The position numbers and the translations under genes are program-made. DNA of 64,000 nucleotides from NCBI RefSeq assembly GCF_000344685.1, contig NW_006920415.1:330834-394833 (forward strand), read 5' to 3'. How positions within the stretch are numbered: position 1 is the stretch's first letter; each line of letters opens with the position of its first letter. Positions 11,466 to 23,367 of the stretch are shown piece by piece. The stretch comes from Gloeophyllum trabeum ATCC 11539. Taxonomy: Eukaryota; Basidiomycota; Agaricomycetes; Gloeophyllales; Gloeophyllaceae. The notes under the pieces are model-generated. The model worked only from the letters and a program-made list of their open reading frames with translations. It was not told the DNA's origin and ran no database searches.

Positions 11466-11791
11466 ATCTATGCACTGGAGACATCAGAACAATCGCGATA
11501 TGAAGCATGGGACGTGTTACAATACTTACAGAAATGCTTGTGTCAGTTCAAGTCGAAGATGCAACCTACTCTTGATCCTAACGATGTGGAGTTGGGTTAG
11601 GGTTGCCACAGCGCCACATTAAACATTGCTGAGGCCTTATGTAAATGCCTGTGGTGCGGTGTATCCGGGAATGTATGTATTGCGGATCTAGTTATACAAT
11701 ACAAATGAAGAATGCGCTGCGAAGCCCAACTTTATGACTACATGTATACATCATCTTTAGATCATTTCCTTCCTCGTGTTTTATTCCGAGT
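11466..11791. other. Intergenic region between DML1 and the trehalose gene
   Basis: Holds the 5' flank of DML1 and the 3' end of the TPS3/TSL1-like gene. No extra gene seen. Confidence 0.5.
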
Positions 11792-14700
11792 CTACTTGTT
11801 TGCGAACTGCGACAACGTCGGAACAACGGCATCCGGTTCGAGTCTCCACTTCGCGTCAGTTCCCTTATTTCCTGTAGAACATGTCTCCGAATCATCAAGC
11901 TCGTTGAGCCTGCGCAGCAACCTCTCATCACTGCCAACAGCTAGGACAAAGTCGGTATCGCCAATGTCTCCCGACTCAGCGGCATCGGCGGCCATCCAAG
12001 CCGCACGTCCGGCCAGTGGAGAGTGCGCAGGTCCACCGGGATGCAGGATCGCTCCTACAGCTGTGGACCGCGAAATGTTGTTGGGCAAAACCAGGAAACT
12101 GTTGGCACCGGGGACGATGCGCAAACCGTATCGCTCGCCGATACTTTTACGTATTGTCAGTTTCCAGGTAAAAGAGCGGTACGACAGCGCATACCTATCG
12201 AAGATGTGATTCTGCGCCTCCGCAGCCTGTCGGCGTGCCCACTGACGATCGCCAGACGATTCATCAGGTGGTCCCGACCAGAATCGCCATACTACGGATG
12301 CTTCACGTTCCTCAACGAAGGATCCAGGAGTACGCTCTGTGAACTACAACCACCAACGGCATTAGAAACATCAGTGAAGGAACGAAGACCAACGTACGTA
12401 GTTCAGTAGCTCCATACACAGAGGCTTCCATGAAAGGTTGAAATTTGCAACCATATTGATCCATTGCGAACCACCGCCTCTCGTAGGCCGAGTCTTGATG
12501 AAACAACCGTTCTCCGCTCTACCAATACCAAAACAACGTGAGCTAGATCCAAGCAGCAGCGGACTCCGAACTTACACAATCCCAACCTTCGGCACCTTCT
12601 CCGCAAGCACCTCCAGCGCACCTTTCACCGGAAGCCCACTAAGCACCCACACCTCGTTCTTCGGATCCTCTGCAAGCTTGTTGAGGAGGCTATACACCTC
12701 CTCTGGCGGGTCGAACGTCGGCGCCTTTGGGTCGCGCTTCCAGATTGTATCTTCGAAGTCGAGGAGCAACAGCCGCTTCTCAGAGTGCCGGTACCTCGGC
12801 AAGATGTGCCCGATGTCGAATTGCGCGACTTCCCGGGCGTCCCCGCGGAGGTGCTCGATGTTGGTGCGCAGACACCGAGTGAGGAAGGAAGTGACGAAGG
12901 CCTGTGAGTTCTGCGCAACGACATGGTGATGGAGATCCTAAACGGGGCGGGTCAGAACAACTTAGCGTGACACGGGAATCCAACATACATCCCAGCGTGA
13001 AGCGGCCTCGTCACTTTCCATCGTAAGCGCCTGACATCCTGTCAGATTTTGCGAGCAGCATAGACGGAAGAAAAGCACCTTGTAGATCGCCTCAGCAGTG
13101 CCACGACTATCCCAAGGATTGATCGCGATACACGACCTGAATCCGCTATAGCTGTACGATCCCGTGAACTAGTATACGTATCAGCAGATGTCTCCCTTCA
13201 AATATACTGAACACTCACCTCGCTCAGAATCAGCGGCCTCTTAGTCTCCTCCTGGCACTCAACAAACTCGTGCGTCCTGAGCGCCATACCCTCGCGCAAG
13301 CTGGTCACAATGAACGCGTCCGCGACAGTCAACAGCGCGAGGTACTGGCTGAACGACAAGTCCTCGGTGTGCAGGAAGACCACGGGCTGGTACGTCAGCG
13401 TCGAGTAGCGTGAGTTGATGCGCGCAACTATGTCAGCCACGCCACCCTGGAGCTCGTTCTCCTCTGTAGTTTGCAGAGCTACTTGAATGAGTACGACCTA
13501 ATACCCGATACGTTGAGTGTAAAATTCCTGCAAAGGGCAAGTAGATGCTCACCTTCCCGCGGAATTCGGGATGCTTGTCAAGGAACATCTCGAAGGCCAG
13601 GATCTTATGACGGACACCCTAAACGTCATGCCTGTCAGCTTGCGACAAACAGTGCTATAAAGTACTAATAACCTGGACTTCGTCGAGCTTATCACGGCCT
13701 ACCAGCATCTTCATCCCCGCATAACGCTGTTTCAGCGAGTTCACCCACTCGGCAACCTCAGGGTCCTTCCTAGAACCACATTGAGCCTCTCTTACTCTCA
13801 CCAAAGGTATCTCGGATGCTCACCTCCGCTCAGCCAGAAGCCTCACATCAATCCCCATCGGGAACACTCCCACATCCACAAACCGGTCCTCCGTCTGTAC
13901 GCCCTTGGGCAGCGCCTCCAGGGCCAAGATCCGACTGACCGTCTGCCTGAAGTGCCGAGCGTAGTTGGCGGTCTGGAACCCGATCAAATCGGCTGCGAGC
14001 AATCCGCGGAGGAGCGGTTCCCGCACGGAGAGGCAGCGGAAGAGCTCGGACGACGGGAAGGCGACATGCAGGAAGAACCCGATAATGGCGTTGGGAAGCT
14101 TCTCGCGCACCATGCGCGGGACGAGCATCAGGTGGTAATCGTTCACCCAGACTAATGGCAACGTGAGTCATGGGAAGGACGAGAAATGGTATGGGCGACT
14201 TACTGATGTCGCCGTCTTGATAGTTCGCGACGATGGCGTCGGCGAAGTGCTGGTTCACGGCAACGTACTGCTTGTACGAGGCAGATTCGTAGAAGAACTT
14301 GGTCTTGGGAGCGTCCGGGACGGCGTAGTGCAATGCCGGCCAGAGGACCTGTCTGGTATTAGCAAGGTCCTGATCATACACGAGCACGATCTACGTACCT
14401 GATGACAGAACTCGTCGTAGCAGCCCGCAAACTCGGCGTCCGGAATCCAGACAACTGCACTGTCCTCCTCCTCCTTCATCCTCCTCTCCACATTTTTCTT
14501 GAGCGGCTCCTTCCACCCATCCGTGTTCGTGCCCAACACCCCGACCCACAACTGCTTCCTGATCTTATCGTCGACGCTGTTCACCGCGTTCTTCAAGCCG
14601 CCGTTGCAGTGCGGGTTGAACTCGACATGCCATTGCTGCGCAATGCGAGACTCGGGGTCGGGGCGGCGGGCAGAGGACGATCGCGAATGCTTGCGCTGGA

Positions 14701-15251
14701 CACGGTGCGGGATGTGGTGGTCGGTGAGGGTGCGCCGGGGCGATCTCGGGGGTAGCTTGGGTGCAATGGCATTTGGCGAGCTCGTCCTAGTTGTCGGTTT
14801 GGATGCCTGACCGAATAGAGTCGAAAAGGGGTTCAAGGCTTCATTACCGGGTGTTCCAAGGGGGGTCGCAGTCCTGGACTATTACAAGGGTCAGTAAGGA
14901 CGAACACTACTCTCTTGTCAATCGCCACTTCGTAAACTATATAATTCTCTTCCTTCCTCCCTCGACTACTCTCATTTCAGTCTTTCAGAGGGAATCCGCA
15001 CGATAGCCACGGATAGGAGCGCACGAATGAATTCTCACCTTCAAATCTTCTACGATACTCTTCAAGGGCCCCGGTCGCTGCGGCAAAGGCGACCTCGGTG
15101 TATCGCCCAGCTTGAAGCTTGCCGAGGTAGCAGACACTGGCGGCTCCTTAGGAGCCTGGTCTGGAGTAGGAGGGGGCGACTCCCCCAAAACCGCCGTCGT
15201 CGGCAGGAATAGCGATGCAATGACCACCCGGTGGTTTCTCCAAGAACTCAT
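11792..15251 (-). CDS. Trehalose-6-phosphate synthase/phosphatase complex regulatory subunit (TPS3/TSL1-like)
   Basis: A multi-exon minus-strand gene with two fused domains. The N-terminus (HRVVIASLFLPTTAVLGE) is the segment typical of fungal TPS2/TPS3/TSL1 and is followed by a Pro/Ser-rich linker. The glycosyltransferase-20 domain includes VWVNDYHLMLVPRMVREKLP, GFFLHVAFPSSELFRCL, LIGFQTANYARHF and VTSLREGMALRTHEFVECQ. A phosphatase-like domain follows (LLLLDFEDTIWKRD, VWVLSGLP). Key residues look degenerate: the usual DRLDxxKG is DKLDEVQG, and the phosphatase DxDxT motif is DFEDT. I therefore favour a regulatory subunit over a catalytic one. Start 15251 and stop 11792 are clear. Confidence 0.85.
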
Positions 15252-16190
15252 GGCGGTCGGTCGTAAAGATAGAGATACAGCAGACTTGGGATAGAAATAC
15301 AGAACAGAGGACAGTAAAAATCTACACAGATGGCCCGTTTAGAGCACTGATCCATCCAATCGACCGAATAATCATCTATGATGTAATCGAGAGGACTTTC
15401 CCGGTAGCTCGGCACACCGGTACGGAACGGCAGTGGCGGACAGACACGGAAGGAGGGGGAAGGTTGGACAGAGAATGATTCTCAGAATGCAGCCAACGAT
15501 TATCTAAAGGAGCGGGGGATTGTCTGAAAGGGGGGATAAGCGGTAAAAAGCGGGTCTGGGCGACGGTGGAGGATGGCAGAAGGGGAAGGAGAGGTACTAA
15601 GGAGGGGGGGGGGGGGGTTGTACAGCGGTGGCAGAGAATGGGAAAATACGCAAAAAAAGAAAATACTAAGGGAGATCATCGGGGAACGGAGGATAGACGG
15701 TGGCAGGTATGTCTGCACAGCCGTAGGCGACAACTAAAGGGACAAACCACGGAGATGTTGATAGACGTTCTAGTTTAGTTTCCTGCAAAGGGGAGGATCG
15801 TCTACAGCGTAGGAGATATTTCGGCTCATCGGCTCACGATCGACCAAAAAGACAGATCCGCGGTTTAAGCAATTCACTGGGAGAGAGTACAATGGACACG
15901 CAGTTCTAGATTGCACCCAAAATGAAACCAAAAATCTGTGATCAGCGATCGATGCAAGGTAAGGCGGGTGAGCGGCCAAGACCCACCCTCAAAAGACCAG
16001 CAGATCATGAATGGGACATGCATTATACATAATCCTTGATAAGAATCACGTCAGTCATCCTTACATCGAATGATCACGAAGGACTCTTACTAGATATCGC
16101 TATAACAGTACAGCGCCATGTAAGGAGTTCATAAAGCAGCTGCTCGTGGTCGTCTGCCGCTGGCACGCAAGATAACGTGAACCTCCTCGG
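15252..16190. other. Promoter region of the trehalose gene with a poly-G run
   Basis: Low-complexity, G-rich minus-strand promoter sequence, with an uninterrupted run of about 14-16 G near 15603-15618 and A-rich stretches after it. No supported gene. Confidence 0.5.
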
Positions 16191-17487
16191 CTAGCTTGTC
16201 GGGTCGCTGTTGAACGACCTGGCCAGATATATGAGCGCATATCGCATATATTCTGACGGCAGCCATACCATATGTCCAGCCTCTGGTATCCGCGTTATTG
16301 ACGCTGCATTCCGTCCCTTCGACGTATCGATTGCGGTCTCATGCGAATAGCGAGGGCTGCAGGAGGTGACTTTTAAGCACGGATGCCTTGCCAGGCAACA
16401 GGGATTGAGCTCACACTAGATCACTGATCTCTCCAAAAATAACGTGGATCGGTGTCTCCGCGCAGATCTTCTCAATCTGCGTTGCCGCTTGAATCGTAGA
16501 TTCCAGGTCGTCATAATTTGTTGCCTCAAACCGCTTCTCGCACTTGGTTGCCACAGACCCTGTGGAGGTAGATCCATCACCTACTACTCGAAGGCCATGA
16601 TTCTGCGAATACATGGGTAAGGGATACGCAATACAATGCCCGGTTACGGAGGAACGACGTACCACCAGGATCGTTCGAGCGCGCTCGTCCCACAGTTTCC
16701 ATGGTGGCCGTTTAGAGAAGTATTCATACGCCTCACTCCTCGACTCCCATTTACTCTTCTGCGCTGAGATAGCCTTCGTAAGAAGTTTGATCTGCCGTCC
16801 ACGCTCCTCGGAGTGTTGCCGATAAACATCCCGATCAATTAAGGCGGGTTCTACAAGAATGATCTTCTCGTATTTCACGGGGGACGCCTTGTAACATTTT
16901 GTAGAATACAGGCTTCGGTGGGATTAAGGATCAGCGTCAACCGATGGCAGAATCTGTCCTGGAAGATATACGTACACAGCGGAAGTACCAGCCGAATGTC
17001 CGATAGCCACCAAACGGTGCGTGGCTAGATGACTTTCCACAAAGGCAGCAATCGCCTCAGCCCAGTGCGAGATCGCTATGCACACGTTGTTAGCCACATT
17101 TCTACCTTCAGATCTAGACGTTACAGCACTCACAAATTCCGTCATCAGGCACACTTCGCAGTGCTGCGGAGTTCAGGACGCCTGAATCTCCGTGCGTATG
17201 CCAATCAAACGCCCACGCCTCGCGCACGGTCCGGGCGTCACCTTGCAGTTCATAGAGGCGTTCCAAGAACGGCTCCCAATGTTCCTTATCTACGGTGTAT
17301 CAGACCAGCGAAGAAACGAATACGAGCTATGGCGCTTACGGGTACCGCTAGCATGCGCAAGGAGCAGTGTCACCCCTTCCGCCGCTGGTTGGGCAGGGCA
17401 GTATCGGTTGACTGCCATCCTCAGCGCAACACCCTCAACCTTCAGAGGAGTGTTGAAGACAACTTTGTCAATAAGTAAAGATGCCAT
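16191..17487 (-). CDS. Alpha/beta hydrolase
   Basis: Minus-strand multi-exon gene. Exon 1 starts MASLLIDKVVFNTPLKVEG and ends at HASGT near 17342. The next encodes HKEHWEPFLERLYEL and AFDWHTHGDSGVLN. A later exon holds the nucleophile elbow GHSAG (in LVAIGHSAGTSA), then KYEKIILVEPAL. The last part gives HVIFGEISDLV, and a further small exon (16191-16356) gives IPEAGHMVWLPSEY, supplying the expected acid and histidine of the triad. Without that last exon the protein would look truncated at a TGA at 16411-16413; splicing at 16414 (GTGAGC) avoids it. Fold and catalytic type are clear; the substrate is not. Confidence 0.78.
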
Positions 17488-18070
17488 CTCAGCAGGGGTG
17501 CTTTGAACAGAGCGTCTGCGGGTTTGTGGAAGTCAGGGGATCTGGGAAGGCGGCTATCAGTAAGTGTATATATATAACGAGATGATCATGCCTAGTACTC
17601 ACGGGGAAGACGGCACCCACCAGTCAGCCGCCCGCTGCAAACTGGACTAACTTATGGAACCGTACGCCTACACCGCAGCATGTTCCAGTTCCGGTTGAAA
17701 GACAGACGCCGGGTGTCGCGGTGCAACTTCCATTGGACATTCCGGGACTGAAATAGACCGGTAGGCCTATGAACGTGGCTTTTCGGTTCTCACGCATTTC
17801 GAGGTCAAATAAGCATGACAGGGAGCAGCTCGTACCCATACAGTAAACGCTCGCACACGCCGGCAATTGTAGGTTCCATCCATTTGGAACGACGGATGAA
17901 TACAGTGATGACAACCGATGGACAACACGCCCGGTGGCGACATGGGTATCGTACACACGATGTGTCCCCTACACTGAACATGCATGTCTCTTTTGCGTTG
18001 ACTCTGTGAGATTATGAATATCACTGCGTCCCGATAAGAGTCGCATATAATATCTCACCTCCGACGGAGG
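17488..18070. other. Intergenic region
   Basis: Between the hydrolase start and the methyltransferase stop. No supported gene. Confidence 0.4.
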
Positions 18071-18839
18071 TCAGTACACATAGGGTACCAGCCTGTACGG
18101 AACCCTCCTCGCCCACTTGTCCCACTGTTCACCAAACTGGCTCCGTAGCGCTCTATCCTCCCGGGCGGGTCTCGCCACGCAAATTCCGACAAGCGATATC
18201 TCCACAGCAAGCAACACTCCGACGACCCACCTCCCGGTCTGCGTATCCAGGATTCCGCACTCCGTCAACCACGACCCCGGGCTGAACCAGCAAACACACA
18301 CTCCCGCGAAAGCCGTGATAAATGCGATGTAGCTAGGATGCCGGACGTAGGCGTATGGGCCCCACGTGACCAACTGATGGTCCTTGCGGAATGCGAGCTG
18401 ATACGTGAAATGCCTCCCGAGCGTGCGGTAGCATCGGTACCGAATGAAGCTGCCAATCGCGGCGAGAGAGAAACCCGCCAGGAATTGTGGTGTAACGCGA
18501 ACTGAGGCGGCGGACTCAGGCTTCATGGTTAAGGTAGACAATATGCAGTCCATCGGGGGAGCGTGGGGGTACTTGCTAGCAAGAATGACTGCAATCTCGC
18601 ACAAGGCGCCGGCCCATTGCGCGTACTACGAGACAGATAAGCATCGATCATTCGCGTCAGAGAGGACTGAATCTTACCTTGACGATGTTTGGGTACCACG
18701 TTATAACGTTCCCCTTGAAACCTGCGGATCCAGCGAACGTTTTTCGCTCTTCATCCGACACGCCGGGATTGGGGTTCGTCAAGCATACGTGAAGACCGCA
18801 GGTGACGATCAACGTCAGCGGTATGCGACCGAGCGACAT
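18071..18839 (-). CDS. Isoprenylcysteine carboxyl methyltransferase (STE14/ICMT family)
   Basis: Two exons (18839-18678 and 18625-18071). The N-terminal exon starts MSLGRIPLTLIVTCGLHVCL, a membrane segment. The second exon has the family core: FLAGFSLAAIGSFIRYRCYR, LGRHFTYQLAFRKDHQLVTW, GPYAYVRHPSY (cofactor-binding segment), then membrane helices and the C-terminal block RALRSQFGEQWDKWARRVPY. This ER membrane enzyme methylates the prenylated C-terminal cysteine of CaaX proteins, including fungal a-factor-type pheromones, so its linkage to a pheromone locus is functionally suggestive. A decayed 3' copy lies 3.5 kb away at 21718-21957. Whether it is the only ICMT of the genome cannot be known from here. 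Confidence 0.88.
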
Positions 18840-20008
18840 GATTTGAGCCGGGGAAGAACAGCGGGGATGGAGCCCACACGAAAGACAATGTGGTCTTATG
18901 TCCACCCCCGTCATCCCCACGGAATTCCTCACATTGCATTGCGATCTTACCTTTGGTAGGACGCTACACCCCGCAGGACAAGAAGAACCTGTCGTAACAC
19001 ATGGGTAGCACGGAGTGATGCTAGTCAAGTTAGAACGATCACATTGGCCAGGCGGAGACAAATCCGAGAAGCTGGGATAACAATAGGACACTGGATCAGC
19101 AGGCGTCGGTGATATCAAAACAAAACAGTACAAAGTGAGTAGGCGGCGAGTTGTTTGTACCGGTACTGTACTCCGTCGATAGAGCTTGCCCAAATTCGGC
19201 CGTAATCTGCAGCTGAGAGGTGTCGAGATTGGGTGAAAGAATTCAGAGACTGTTGCCCGTGCAACCCGAGATCAGCGAAGTCACACACATGCTCACCATG
19301 CGAAGCGTCCTTGAGGCAAAAGCGTCTGAGTCGGCTAGAGATACACGCTGCAGGAAGAGAACATTAGTAGCGTCACGGGGCGAGAGAGACGTTAAGCGTA
19401 CCTGAACTCACGCAGAGTCTGGGCAACACAGTTCGGCATCCCCTAAGCTCCTGTAGGTCTCTCGTTGTCTTATCCTGGGAGAACTACAATACCAGTGCAA
19501 GGCACTGGATAAAACCTCATAAAACTTTGGTCCGGTCGCTCCGAGTCAGTACAGGCATGGAATGTTTGGGAAAATTTTGAGCCCCATAAGACCAACAAAT
19601 ACCATGACTATCGAATTTCGAATGCAGAGCAAGCTCAGCAGGTCGCGAGGAAATATTATGAGACGTCAGAATAGGTTTTGGACTCTAGAGACCAGGGCGG
19701 AAGTTGAATTCTGACATGTACATGGACGGCGGTTGATGGTCTTGCCACTCCGACTCGAGCGCACCATGCTTGTCTCTTAGGCCTTAGGATTTACGGCTCT
19801 TCGTGTCGACACATCCACGGGTTTCCTACCATTTATCTAGAGGGGGACGGACTTGCGAAACAGGACCACTGATTGTAGGATTGAGAGGACCGGGCAGGCT
19901 GGCACTGATTTACAAGGCTTCCGGTGAGGAAACCGAACCTAGAGGGGATCTTCTGCCACACGCAATAATATAACCGGATGGAAATCAACGTTAACGTCTA
20001 CGTTCGTA
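18840..20008. other. Intergenic region
   Basis: 5' flank of the methyltransferase and 3' flank of the next gene. Several short open frames without family features; nothing supported. Confidence 0.4.
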
Positions 20009-20919
20009 TCAAGGAGGGTTATCCTCGTCATCACTTTCGTCCACAACAATCCGCCTATAAAGCCTGCTCCGTCTCCTTCGTTTGCGGCTTTTAGGGCTAT
20101 CAATACCCTCCGCCTCCTCTCCCAGCTCCTCCTCTCGTTCTCGTTTTCTGTAATTCATCCGTGGCGTTCTCAAGTACTCTGGGTTCTGGTCTTCTCGGTT
20201 GAGCCCGCTTTGGATGTGTCCTGGGGATAAGGGAGTCGCTGGGATGACGCGTACATCCGGGAGCGCGACATTGGGATCCCTCTCCTCCTCATTGCCTGAT
20301 CTTCCGGAATCCGACGCATTGTCTTGGACAAGGCTGGGTTCCTCAGTGACCTTGGACGACAATCCACACAGGAGTGTGGCTGGCAATGTGCTTTGAACAA
20401 GCCTGCTCCTTTGTTGGCGCCGCGTCCTCGCCACTTCGGCCAGTTGCGCATCCGTCAGTTTCTGTAGCAACGCGGCAATGCAATTGTCAATAACCAGAAC
20501 CACTTCGCATTCGCGACCATCACAACGCTCACCTCAAGTCCGGAACTCGCATACCTCTCTCTGCCCAGCGCGTTCTCCGCAAATCTGTCCAGCCACAGAA
20601 GTCCTTCCTCGACCATCTGAGCCAACACGTCCATCCGCTTCTCCACGTACTCGTCCGCCTCGATGGCGACCTCGCCGAATGTCTTCATCTCTCCTCCACT
20701 CGAAGAGTCAGCGCCAGCGCCCTCTGCGGACTCGTCGCCTGACGATTGTGCGTCGATGAGTTTTTGCTTGCTGTCGAGCAGCACGTAGAAATTGATCAAC
20801 CGGCATTCGTCGGTCGATGCGTCGGCGTGAGCCACAGATGCTGAGCCACTCTGGCTTGGAAGCGAGGTACGCGATTTGAATTTGGATGCTTCATCCTTCG
20901 GACGTGAGGCGGAGGACAT
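20009..20919 (-). CDS. Conserved-looking hypothetical protein, 279 aa
   Basis: Two exons (20919-20533 and 20461-20009) joined by a GT-AG intron give one open frame of 279 residues. The N-terminal half is Ser/Lys-rich, then helical and acidic (KTFGEVAIEADEYVEKRMD, MVEEGLLWLDRFAENALG). The second exon starts KLTDAQLAEVARTRRQQRS and ends in a basic stretch (SRKRRRRSRLYRRIV) followed by an acidic tail DESDDEDNPP, which suggests a nuclear protein. I do not recognise the family. Confidence 0.65.
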
Positions 20920-21708
20920 TGTTTAGGTGAGCGGGCAGACGCGGTTGTAGACTGTTGATGTTGTAGACGGTTGATGTTGAAGTCGGGCCGATACGATCGG
21001 GTAGGTGGGACCCACAAAGTTTCTTTGTTGATGTTTGCCGCACCGTCGTTGGCCGTGCCACTCGCGCGATAGCCGTTTTTGGCTAGGCGTCGCCCGGCTT
21101 TGCAGTTATGAACACTTGTTTATGTGCGCCGGGTGTCATCTAATGCGCCGAAGTGCTGCAATCGACCACAGTTGTGGACACTTCACGAGCCGAGGTCCTA
21201 TGCGGCTTTGGACAGCTTTCCAGTGCTCCATGTTGGGTCGTAGAAACCACTAACGCAGCGTGTAGGTAGTTCGAGCAGGTCAGAGGTGAGCTCTTGACTT
21301 GTGCCTGATCCAAGTAAGTCACCTTCACCGTCCGAGGCAATCAGATCACAGCAAGCCAAACCTTCTGTGTTAGCGTCTTGTGCTGCAGATACGTGAATGG
21401 AGTCACTGGACAACCGCCCAGTGGCCTTCAATGCGTGACTCAAGGGAACATCGGTGGTTTAATGCACCCTATTGTTGAAGGTCGATCCGCTGCACATTGC
21501 CCAGGAAATTTTCAGATTCTCAATGGACAAGCTCATGGTGGTCCTAGCAATGGGATCTGGAATGTCAACTCGAAGGATCGGTTTCATATATTCATTGCAG
21601 CTACAATGAATCTCATGGTCGGCCGGTGAGTCGGTGATATCTCCCGTGCAGTAGCGTAAATATACAGACCAGCTCCGACCGGAAGGAGAGCGACGCACAG
21701 AACCGAAG
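20920..21708. other. Intergenic region
   Basis: 5' flank of the hypothetical gene. No supported gene. Confidence 0.4.
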
Positions 21709-21717
21709 TCAGAATAC

Positions 21718-21957
21718 ATATGGAATAATCTCGTAGCGCACTTTCTCGGCCCAACGATCCCGCTGTTCATTAAATTGTTCTCTCATCGCCTTGTCTTCTG
21801 AGAACGATCTAGTCATTCCGCAAGAGATACGCGTGCCAGCAAATACCAGCGCTACTCCGAATTTATATGCGACTGATGAACCTGAGTATATCCTTCCTAG
21901 CAGCATACCGGAAAACCAATGGCATTGCGGGACGAAATTTGTACGACCACTGTCCAC
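21718..21957 (-). pseudogene. 3' fragment of an STE14/ICMT-like gene
   Basis: The minus-strand frame encodes a segment ending KAMREQFNEQRDRWAEKVRY and IIPYVF, clearly related to the end of the methyltransferase at 18 kb (RALRSQFGEQWDKWARRVPY). The upstream catalytic part (VRHPSY block) is missing and the broken GNAT gene begins instead. I interpret it as a relic of a duplicated methyltransferase. Confidence 0.7.
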
Positions 21958-21989
21958 TGGACCCTAAGATTAGGGTGTGGGGGCACGCT

Positions 21990-22909
21990 CACCAGTCGCA
22001 TCTTCTGCTTTGATGTGAAGACCATCCGCATTGACTTGGTCTTTACCGACTACTAGAGGTCGGATATCCTGTGTGACGTAAAGTAAGTGCTAGCATGAAC
22101 CCATGTATCAAACACGTATGCTCACAGTGAACCCTAGATGTCCGTATCTGTCCTTGGACTTCGCAGTGGACGCCTCGACCGTGAACACACTATCCGGAGC
22201 GTACTTGAATGCGTCTCGACAGAGCATGGACAGGAAGCCATCCCAAACGGTTTTGTAAATCGAGGCGGGTCACGTAGATGAACCCTCACCCTTGCCCTGG
22301 ATTTCAGGATCGGTGCAGGTTAGCTGCAGGTACCACGAGTCCGTGGGGGACTCCTTGGCCTTTCACGCCTTGTAGATGCCCTGTAAAGCCATCTCGCGTG
22401 CCGGTGCACATTCGAGGTCACCGTGTGGCGTCAGACGGATTGTCGGGGATTGTTAGGCTTCTGCGTACCACGAGACCTCGGATGCCCCAGGCGCGCATAG
22501 CGGACATAAACCCGCTGCGCATATCCAGCCACATCTTCCCCAGCGACAGCCGTTTGCCTGGCGGCATCCATATAGTGAGGGCGGCGACTCGCTCGCCTTC
22601 GCTGGTGGGGACCACAACAACGGTGAATCGGGCTCCGGAGTTCCAGGACCACTTATTGAGAAACCTGAAGAACGTCTTCAGGTTTCGCACTTCCTTGCGC
22701 TTCGTGTCGTTGTCTGAGAACTGTGGAGGTATGCTAAGGGAAGCACCGTAACGCCAGCAGTGAAGGATCTACCGATCTAATTCCGGTAAAGTAGTGAAAT
22801 TCCGGGTCGACGGTGAACGCTCGCCGCTCCATGGACATGATTTGGTCAATGTCGTCCCTGGATGCCAGTCGTACATAGGCTTCAGCTCTGAATCTTGCAT
22901 TGTGGTCAT
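21990..22909 (-). pseudogene. GNAT-family N-acetyltransferase, broken copy
   Basis: Related along its length to the intact gene at 23368-24342. The N-terminal exon reads MTTMQDSELKP, then needs a one-base frame change to continue as YVRLASRDDIDQIMSMERRAF, matching KPYVRLVKTSELDRLAVVQ of the intact copy. The middle exon (RNLKTFFRFLNKWSWNSGAR onward) ends in a TGA after NPSDATR, and a further TGA precedes KAKESPTDSWYLQLTCTD. At least one frameshift and two stops make it a probable pseudogene, unless the assembly is faulty here. Confidence 0.72.
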
Positions 22910-23367
22910 GTCAGTAAATAGAGGAGTCCCGAATATAAATGAGCGGATCTACATCACCGAGACTCCCATCGCGCCCAAGGCCGTCTTCGAAACTGATTAC
23001 TAGCACCATCTGACACCTGGTGGCCGTACTTACGTACTTCATATGTAAGGAAAACGACCTGCACGACGAGCACGGCACGGTCCTGTTAACTGGCATTACT
23101 AGTAATATTCCTATGACCTAGTATCCTATAGGTGGCGTGCCTTGCGCAATCAATGGTGATTAAGTAGATTGCATCGAAGATAAGCAGACATATGGTATCA
23201 AGTCCCCCGTTCCCTGAAGAATAAACACGTCCACCCCTCGAACTCAGTTTTCAATGGCTTTGGTCGACGAATGGTAGAGAATCGTAGCAGCGCCTGCCAA
23301 AAGCCCGCATGCAGAATGTTAACTACCACTATAACAACCATCACATGAAGATTATTCGGACAACTAT

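Noticed and set aside
12023..14755. Several plus-strand open frames opposite the trehalose gene
   Set aside because: Shadows of the minus-strand coding sequence, which carries clear conserved motifs.
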